Below are positions 1 through 8,000 of a stretch of DNA of 20,443 nt, piece after piece. Position numbers and translations under genes: made by a program. The stretch is from Piromyces finnis. Lineage: Eukaryota; Neocallimastigomycota; Neocallimastigomycetes; Neocallimastigales; Neocallimastigaceae. The stretch is from NCBI GenBank assembly GCA_002104945.1, contig MCFH01000158.1:2501-22943 (forward strand), read 5' to 3'. Numbering within the stretch: position 1 is the first letter of the stretch; every line of letters starts with the position of its first letter. A model generated the notes under the pieces. That model was not told where the DNA came from, made no database searches, and saw only the letters and a list, made by a program, of their open reading frames with translations.

Positions 1-225
1 TATTTTAAATGGGATATTTTGATTTTGTTGATATTGCATATTATAATTACAAAATTTCAATTTTTTTTTTTTTTTTTTTTTTTGTGATTTGTTTAATTCC
101 AATAGATTGATGTATTGTGATTTATTTCAATTTTTTTTTTTTATCGTTATTTAAATAATAAATAAATAGTTAAAAACATATTAAGTATTATTTATACTAT
201 TTATGATTATTAAAATGATAATTAC
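1..225. other. AT-rich non-coding stretch at left edge
   Basis: This stretch consists of A/T-rich DNA with a run of more than 20 T at 61-83. It holds no coding signal I can support. A GT at 225-224 on the minus strand (GTAATT) could be the donor of the next intron of the GH31 gene, in which case this stretch would be intron sequence of that gene. Confidence 0.4.
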
Positions 226-1055
226 AAACCATGGGCTCATTATTTCTAACTTCCATGTAATATGGATGAGCACCATATAAATTTTCTTTTGGTGTACATG
301 GGCAATCTTTTGAAAATTCCGTTTTTATAAAAATAATTCATATTTAAAAAGGAATAAAGTATTTAAAGATTGGTGTAAATGGATAATAAATCAAATAATC
401 GGTAATTTTTAATTTTATATATTTTGAATTAAATATTAATTTCAGATTTTCAATTTTTTTTTTTTTTTTATATTTATTTTTTTCATTTATCTTCAACATC
501 CAAAATAATAGATATTATATAAATATTTATTTTATTTGATACTATATTTCTTTGATACTTACCACGAGAAAAGATAGTAGTAGTAGTATTATTTGGATTT
601 TCTACGGAAAGTATCAACAACTTCACCAAAACCATAAATATTTGCGTTTTCTGGAACCTTAACATTAACTTCAACATACTGTTCTTTGAATACAGAGAAG
701 CAAAAGAAAAACCAATAATGGATTTCCTTCTTCACCCTTTCTAGTTAATAGAAATTTCTATTCATGGTATCAATGTAAATGTCAAGTTAGAATCAGAAAA
801 TTTTACTGGTCTTGCTATTGGACGTTGGAATACGCAATCTGGTACACTTTGTCCTGGTTTACCATTTGGGAATTACTAACTTTAATTTTAACACAATTTT
901 CATTAATATTAACAATATCAAATCTAATAAACAATATCTTCTCCGTAGGAAGGGTGACAGGTGCAAGAAGTTTTAATTCTCCATGATAGCTAGTTAAATT
1001 TTTTTTGAGATTTCTGAATGCATATCCTATCATTTTCATCGAATTTACTATTTCC
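226..1055 (-). pseudogene. Glycoside hydrolase family 31 (alpha-glucosidase-like), N-terminal part, frameshifted and partial
   Basis: GH31 enzymes are exo-acting alpha-glycosidases (alpha-glucosidases, alpha-xylosidases). Only the N-terminal beta-sandwich region lies here; the catalytic barrel would be off the left edge. Reading the minus strand, a first piece (about 1055-815) gives GYAFRNLKKNLTSYHGELKL, and a second (about 700-600) gives EQYVEVNVKVPENANIYGFG followed by EVVDTFRR, the typical GH31 'YGxGE...FRR' stretch. The reading then shifts frame and continues as NPNNTTTTIFSR, up to a GTAAGT donor at 562. After an intron of about 256 bp (562-307), 306-226 reads DCPCTPKENLYGAHPYYMEV plus RNN and, after one more shift, SHG. 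This is the conserved GH31 'NLYGxHPfY...SHG' segment. The intron splits the Asp codon with the correct phase. At least three or four frame changes occur: an extra A/T at 598-601, an extra G/C at 233-235, and others between 680 and 830 where stops also appear. It could be a decaying gene or a real gene with consensus errors. Family call strong, exact substrate unknown. Confidence 0.8.
307..562 (-). other. Intron in the GH31 gene
   Basis: On the minus strand the donor is GTAAGTATC (from 562) and the acceptor is TTTTCAAAAG (ending 307). Removing it joins ...TTTTIFSR + G to AT + TGC..., which restores SRD-CPCTP in a single frame. The interior is A/T-rich with a long poly-A run on the minus strand. 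Confidence 0.7.
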
Positions 1056-2026
1056 TGAATATTTTTGTATAAATATATTTAAATGTTATTGAATATAGAG
1101 TAGATATTTAAGAGTTGATTTGTTGACAGATAGATAGATAAAAATAAATTGAAATTGATTTTTCCTACTTTAAAAATGATATTCTTATGATTTTTATATA
1201 TTATAACAATAAAAAAAAAAAAAGATATAAATAACTTATATTATTAAAACTAGAAAAAAAAATAGCAATAGAAAAGTTATACTATTTATTATAATAATAA
1301 ATGGTTAATTATTAGGATGGACACACTACTTTTTATTATTTAAATTTTTTTATAGAAAGAGATAAAAAAATAAATTTTTTTTTTTTTTTTGATTATTAAA
1401 TGTGGTGGGATTAATTAAAAAAATTTTTTGATTATAAATTTAGAATTTTTTTTTTACATGTTCAATTATTCACTTTTTAAATAATATTTTAAATGAAAAT
1501 TTATGAGATTAATACCAAAGAATTCCAATAGTATAAAACTATATAAGAAAAAAAAAAAGACTTTTCATATTTCTATTTAATTGCTTTTTTTTTTAAAAAA
1601 AAAAAAAAAGGGCCTTTTATTGACCATCCTTTTTGTCGTCAAGGAAATTTTTATTACCTAAAATGAGGAGCTTTTGGCCCTAATTGATCCACTAAGTTTT
1701 TTTTATTATTTTTTAAAATTTTAGATCGAAATTATAATTTTTAAAACTTTATATTTAATCAATCAATACATCAGCCACGTTATATAACAATATTGATATA
1801 AAATTGAAATAAGATAAAACATAATATTATGGTTATAAGCCTTAAAATAATAATTTAAAAAGAGCCAATCATTCATATGATTTTTTTTTATTTTTTATTT
1901 TTTTGAATAATTAAAAAAAAAAAAAAAAAAAAATTAAATAGAAAGAAAAAAAGAAAGTCTTTCAATAGTGAAAAGTTATTCTTTTTTTTTTAAAAAACAG
2001 TTTATTTTAATAATAATATTAATAAC
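1056..2026. other. Intergenic region between the divergent GH31 and methyltransferase genes
   Basis: The two flanking genes point away from each other, so this stretch should hold both promoters. It is A/T-rich with many homopolymers. A less AT-rich island at about 1605-1695 carries AGGGCC (1609-1614) and its inverted copy GGCCCT (1676-1681). I cannot assign a factor to it. No tRNA or other RNA gene was seen. Confidence 0.5.
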
Positions 2027-3773
2027 ATGCCAAGTTCGAATATAAAAAAAGCTAAAAACGATTTAGGAAAAATTATTGCTTCATTAAATGATGAAGAACT
2101 TCACGAATTTATTCATTACCTTAAGGAAGCTGTCTGTAAGAATTTATTAAAAAGAAACGTCAATAATAAAATATTATATATGCCATTTCAATTGAAATTG
2201 TTTTTATAAGAGTATAAATAAAAATATTAGTGAAATGATATATTTATTTATACCCATTACATATTTATTATTAAAAAAAAAAAAACGATAAAAAAATTAA
2301 TTTTATTTCTATATTATTTATTTATTCCTTTCATTTAAATAAAAAAAAAAAAAAAAAAATGAAATTTCCAAAATTCAATTCAAAATTCAATTCAAATCTA
2401 TTCATATTAAAAATTTTAATATTTCTATCCAATTAACTAAAGCTCAACAAGAAAAAATTGATTGTCATTGTTCAGAAGATTTAGATGAAGAATATGAAAG
2501 AGAACAAGAAGAAGATAGAATTGCTGAAGCTAATGAACAATTAAATAAAATTGTTTTAGATTTAAGAAAAAAGCTTCCATTAAACGCTGAAGCTCCAGAT
2601 GAAACTATTACTATTCCAAAGAATTCTAAAGAAGTAATATATATATATATTATATAAATTTTTTAAAATAAAAATTTAACCATTTCAATTAATTTTTTTT
2701 TTTTAAATTATTTATTAATCCAAAAAATATATTATTATTTCCAAATATATATGTTTAAAAACATATTTTTTATATACAAAAACATTAAAATGAAAAGTTT
2801 GAAGGTTACACTAAGGAAAATACTGTCAATGTAGATTCCTTTTTATACGATGAAAAAGCTTTAGACGAATTAGAAGAAAGTGGAAAGTTTTCATTCAACT
2901 ATTGTGCTGACTGTTTATCAAAAAATGTTAAACCATTAAACTTTATTTCACATTCTGCTTCCATAGTAAAGCTTAACTATTTATTCAATGTTGCCTTAAA
3001 GGATGAAATAAAAGATATTCATAATTTAGTTGATGTTGGTTCTCGTTTAGGTGCTGTTTTATACACTGTAAGAATAAAATAATTTTATTATCATTTTAAA
3101 TATAATATTATAATATACATAATATATATATATGATGCACCTTTGGTTTATAATTAATTATATATTTAATTTTTATAAAAAATAAATATCTATTAAAAAA
3201 AAAAAAGGCCTACTATTATACCCCAATTGAAAAGATTATTGGTATTGAATTAAATCCAACCTTTTCACGTTTAACTAAAAATGTTATTGAGGATTATAGT
3301 ATGAATGAAGAACGTATTTCCGTTTTCTGTGATAATATTTTAAATCGTGCTACCGAACTTCAAAATGCTAACATTGTAGTTTTAAATAATGTTTTCCAAT
3401 TCTTTATTAAAAAGAAGGCATCTCAACGTAACTTATGGAAGTTCTTACATGACAATATTACTAAAAAGGGTACTATCATTGTTACTATGCCATCATTAGA
3501 AGAACAATTAGCCGAAGTTAATGTATGTTAATCTTTCCATAATCAATTTTATTTTAAACTTGTATATACTTTTCATGTTTTTATTTCATTTAGCTTTAAT
3601 ACATCAGATTTGTAAATTGTTTATTTTATTAATTCTTTATTAATTTATAATATTAGTCACCAATTAGAGTCGATCAATGGCTTGATTCTTTCCATTTAGA
3701 AAGAGATTTATCAATGTACGATGAAAATGATGCTGAGGATATCATGAATATGTTCTTCTACCGTGTTAAATAG
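2027..3773 (+). CDS. Class I SAM-dependent methyltransferase-like protein, five exons, 333 residues
   Basis: The exons are 2027-2135, 2443-2633, 2798-3067, 3208-3522 and 3657-3773. All four introns have GT donors (GTAAGA, GTAATA, GTAAGA, GTATGT) and AG acceptors. The exons sum to 1002 nt with one frame throughout: intron 1 is phase 1, the rest phase 0. The ATG at 2027 is the first in frame and the stop is TAG. The Rossmann-fold SAM-binding motif is LVDVGSRLGAVLYT at about residues 177-190, where VDVGSRLG replaces the usual DxGxGxG. It is followed by IGIELN (about 201-206), whose acidic residue would contact the SAM ribose, and by a later strand VVLNNVFQFF. The N-terminal ~100 residues are helical and highly acidic. 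Cysteines at 44 and 46 (CHC) and 136 and 139 (CADC) could form a metal site. I do not recognise the subfamily or substrate. The protein lacks a signal peptide or membrane segment, so a cytosolic or nuclear enzyme is likely. The first exon and its splice are the least certain part. The gene is intact, unlike its GH31 neighbour. Confidence 0.82.
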
Positions 3774-4626
3774 ATGAAATTAGGGAGGGAGGAATTAAAA
3801 CAAAAAACGAAAAAAAAAAAAAACTACATATATATAATTAATACCTTTGTTTAATCATCCATTACGATTGTATTATAACATTTAGATTTATAAGTAATAT
3901 GATAATAATAAAAAAAAAAAAAATAGAATGAATCTTTAATGTGTAATATCTTAAGCTATAAAATATGTTAATTGATTTATATTTAATAATTACATTTTTT
4001 ATTAAAGGTTTTTATATATATTACTATTAAAACAAAGTCATTCAAAATATATAAAAGTAAAAAATTATTTTTTTTTATTTATTTATTTTTTTTCTTTTTA
4101 AACACTTTAAAAAAAAAAACTTTGTCTTTTAATTTTAATTAGTTTATAAAAAAATACTAAAAATTATTCTATTTGTCGTTTTTTTTTTTTTTTTTTTTTT
4201 TTGTCTGTCTTTATAGCATATCGTCAATTCTATATTTTCTAAAAAATAAAAAAAAAAAAAAATTATATAATAAAAGTAATACAAATTAAAAAAAAAAAAA
4301 AATGAAAAAATTAACAGAAAATTTAAGACATTAATTAAAAAAAAAAAAAAAAGGTAATAATACAAAAGGAATACAAAAAAAAAAAAAAAGGTGGAAAAAG
4401 GTTTGTGAAATGATTAACTTTTTAAATATAAATATAAAAATTCATTAAATAATAATAGAAGAAGAAGGAAAAAAAAAAAACAAATCTATTATTATTTATA
4501 AAAGGTTACTTTTTTTATATTTAATTGGTATTTATATTATTTTAAAATAGGTAAATGGCTTTTTTTTTTTTTTGTTTTTTTTTTTTTTTTTTCTTATTTT
4601 TTAAAAAAATATATTAAAAAAAAAAC

Positions 4627-4658
<32 letters not shown>

Positions 4659-4765
4659 TAAATATCTTTTGTATATATTTATTTAAAGAAAAAAATAATC
4701 TTTTTTTTTTTTTTTTTGAAATATTTTATGTTATGAAAACATTTTTTTTTTATAAATTTCAAAAT
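3774..4765. other. Intergenic region downstream of the methyltransferase gene
   Basis: This holds the methyltransferase 3' UTR and very A/T-rich spacer, ending at the retrotransposon target site. Long homopolymers dominate, and a simple ATT repeat lies at about 4628-4660. Poly-Lys/poly-Phe reading frames here come from the homopolymers and are not genes. Confidence 0.6.
4628..4660. repeat. (ATT)n microsatellite
   Basis: About ten uninterrupted TAT/ATT trinucleotide units are visible in non-coding DNA. It is expected to vary in length between strains. Confidence 0.85.
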
Positions 4766-4770
4766 GATAA
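4766..4770 (+). repeat. Target-site duplication, left copy (GATAA)
   Basis: GATAA directly precedes the 5' LTR and is repeated directly after the 3' LTR at 10763-10767. Five base pairs is the usual duplication made by Ty1/copia integrases. Confidence 0.9.
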
Positions 4771-5005
4771 TGTGAAAATAAAATACATTCCAAAATAATA
4801 TTTTATGTATTTTTTATGTATTTGTATTTTATAAAATTATAAATTAATATTGTACTACATTTTTATTCTTTGGTTATTTTTTAATAAAAAGATTTTAAGA
4901 AAGTTACAATATTTATATTATAAAATAAATATAAATAAATAAAAGATTATAAAAACCCAAATAGTTTTATAAATAAATTTAAGTGTAAACTAAATTTATC
5001 TGACA
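4771..5005 (+). repeat. 5' long terminal repeat
   Basis: The LTR is 235 bp, begins TGTGAAAATA and ends ATCTGACA. It is identical to 10528-10762 as far as I can compare by eye. It should carry the element's promoter; TATA-like strings (such as TTTTATAAATAAA near 4966-4978) are present but cannot be told apart from background at this A/T content. Confidence 0.95.
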
Positions 5006-5019
5006 GATTAAGAGTCTCA
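5006..5019 (+). promoter_or_regulatory. Primer binding site, complementary to tRNA-Lys(CUU) anticodon arm
   Basis: GATTAAGAGTCTCA starts immediately after the 5' LTR. Its complement, TGAGACTCTTAATC, is the 5' anticodon stem and loop of eukaryotic tRNA-Lys(CUU), ending at tRNA position 40. Drosophila copia uses the same geometry with a cut initiator tRNA-Met, so priming by a tRNA half is inferred. GCTC at 5023-5026 could add pairing with the tRNA D stem if a 2-nt bulge is allowed. Confidence 0.72.
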
Positions 5020-5053
5020 ATTGCTCTTATATTTAAGTAAGTTTTTTTTTAAT

Positions 5054-8000
5054 ATGTCAAAAAGAAAATCTAACGGAGATACTGGATCAATTCCTATATT
5101 CGATCCTACCGTTATGCTAGGAAAGGTCACTTATGAATTGAACAATAAAAATTTCATAACGTGGCAAATGTTTATGAGGAATATTTTAAATTATTATGGT
5201 CTTGAAGATTGGGTTGATGAAAACAAAACCCCAAAGATCAAAAGTGACGAAGGAATGGATATCGACGGAGAAGAATATCTAAAGGCACCTTTTGAAATCA
5301 ATACCTACTATGATAAGAACGTAACCGAAGATGACTTAAAAACAGATAGGAATATCCAATTTTTAATTAGGTATACTTTAGGCCCAAACTGCCAACAAGA
5401 TATCCAAGATAGGTCTTTAACAAGCTACGAAATGTGGAAACTATTAGAAGACATTTATTTAGGGGATAAAATAGAAAGAAAGAATAGGCTTATTAAGGAA
5501 ACAAACTCCTTAAAATACGACCCGAAAGAAAGTTTCTCAAGATTTGTAAATAAGTTAAATTCCAACTTTAATAAGTTAGAACAACTAAATGTGAAAATAG
5601 ATGATGAAGAAAAAATTGGTTTACTGTATCAAGCCTTACCAGAAAAATATAGGAAAGTCACAGTCCTTAAGCATGAAGACTGGGAAGAATGCAAAAAGGA
5701 CACAGCAAGAATGATAGATAAGATGAACAAATTTGATCCGAAAGAGAAATCTGAAACCTTCGGAATTAGACATATCTTTAGTGTTGAAGGTAGTTACAAA
5801 GGTGATAAAAGAAAGGAAAGTACTAAATACTACCGCAACAAACAAAGTAATAATCATAATAAAAATACAAATAAAGGAAAAGAAAAGTCCAATGAAGAAA
5901 GAAATTGGAATAACAAAAATAAACAAAACATTACATGTTATTTTTGTCATCAAAAAGGACATACTGTAAAACAATGTCGTATTCAAAAAGAACTTTCAGA
6001 AGAAGTTACAAGAAGGCTAAGAAAAGAGAAAAATAAAGGCAAGGAAGCATTTTTAGCAACAGGTGAAATAGTAAATAAACAAACCACTGAAGACTTTGAA
6101 CCAGAAGTTGGATATCAAGATTTGTTTACAGTTGATTACAATACATTATTTGACAATAACAATGATGAATGTAATAATAAATCATGCAATTACGTATCTT
6201 GTGAAAATGTACCTACAAGTTTTACTACATGGACTTTAGATTCTGGTGCTTCTAATCATATTACCAAAGATATAGGAATTCTCAAAAATGTTTTTGAACA
6301 TGTAGAACCAATCAATTATGCAAATGGAGCGACTACAAAGTCAACACATATGGGTGAAGTAAATGGATCTATTAATGAAGAACCAATAAAATTAGAAGAT
6401 GTAATGTACATCCCAGATGTAAAACGAAATTTAATTTCTGTTGCCAAGTTAGTTAAAAGTGGCTACCAAATAATCTTTGATGAGAAGAACAATAATGTAT
6501 TTGCATATATAAAAGATAAGAAAACAGATAATGTATACGAAGTTAAAGCAAATGAATATGATGTATTCAATTTGTACATCAAAGAAGGTAATGTAGTTAA
6601 TAATTACTCAATGTGCGATAATGTACGAAACAATGGTGAATACTGGCATAGAAGAATAGGGCATCTGAATTTCAACAATAATGATGAAAAGAACAATATT
6701 CACAATTGTACAATATGCATGAGAAGCAAAATGAAAGAAATCCCTCATAAAAGGTCAGATAGTAGAGCATCAAGTGTTTTGGAACTAGTACACATCGATT
6801 TGGTAGGTCCAATCACACCATCAATTCATGACAACGTATACTTTTTAAGTATCTTAGATGATTACAGTCGATATGGATGGGTAATATTTGTCAAGAATAA
6901 AAGTGATGTTTTCAAAGAATTTGGAAATTGGCTGAATAAAACTACTAATGAATTATCATCCAAAGTAAAATATCTTAGAAGCGATAATGGAACTGAATTC
7001 ACTTCTAATAACTTCAAGGAGTTATGTAACGAATATGGAATAACTCAACAATTCACCGTCCCTGGAAATCCGGAGCAGAATGGAAGAGCAGAAAGATTCA
7101 ATGGAAAGTTAATAAAAACTGCTACTGCAATGTTAATGGACGCAAGGTTATGTCGTCGCTTTTGGGAAGATGCTGTGAAAACAGCGAACTATGTTCATAA
7201 TCGAGTTCCGCACAGTGGAATTAATGGTGAAATACCATTTGAATTAATGTACAACAGAAAAGTTGATTATAAAAATTTAAGAGTATTTGGATGTAAAGTG
7301 TATTATTTAGATGACAGTAACATTCCAAAATTTCAAGACAAAACTAAGGAGGGAATCTTTATCGGATATGATGAATCTTCAGTAGGATACAGAATATTCG
7401 ACATAAAATCAAGGAAAATTAAAGTGAAAAGAGTCGTAGGTTTTTTAGAAGAAGAACCTGGTGACTACAATTATAATTTAGAAAAAGAAAATAATAATGA
7501 AACATATAGTCAAGATACAGAAACTTTTCAAGTAAGGAACTTTAATTATATGTATGATAAAGAAAATGAAAACAATAACAATAAAGACAAAAAAGAAAAG
7601 GACATTTCAAATGAAAATGATAAATTAATGAATGAAAACCTAGAAACACTCAATGATAAAACTAGTAATAAAGAAGACTTAAAAGAAGTAAATTATGAAG
7701 AAAAATTTAGAAATATAGAAGAAAAGCTGGATAAGCTCACGTCACTATTAAATAAAGAAAAAAATAATAGTTCTGAAAGTTTTATGCAAGTCTGCGAGGA
7801 CACTAATGATAGTAATATGAGTATAGAAGACTCAGAAGAAGAAGACTTAAATCTCTTAGACTATATTAAACTAAAAGAAAAGAAAAAAGAACGTTTGAAC
7901 AAAAATAATTACCAGAAAATTGAAGAAATGGAAGAAAATAAAGAAATTAAAATAAGTACTTCAATGGAATCTGTAAGTGAAACCAATAAAGAAAAAGAAA

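Noticed and set aside
1605-1695. Less AT-rich island with inverted AGGGCC/GGCCCT, considered as a small RNA or MITE
   Set aside because: The inverted arms share only six bases, there is no target duplication, and no tRNA or snoRNA boxes were found.
2137-2209. Exon 1 reading through to the stop at 2209 as a separate 60-residue protein
   Set aside because: A GTAAGA donor at 2136 and a phase-matched acceptor at 2442 join it to the methyltransferase exons, and codons after 2136 look intronic.
4144-4365. 73-codon Phe/Tyr-rich minus-strand frame
   Set aside because: It is the translation of poly-A runs between the methyltransferase 3' end and the retrotransposon.
5636-5986. 116-codon minus-strand frame antisense to gag
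   Set aside because: It is a shadow of the gag-pol frame; its hydrophobic content comes from the antisense of Lys/Asn/Glu codons.
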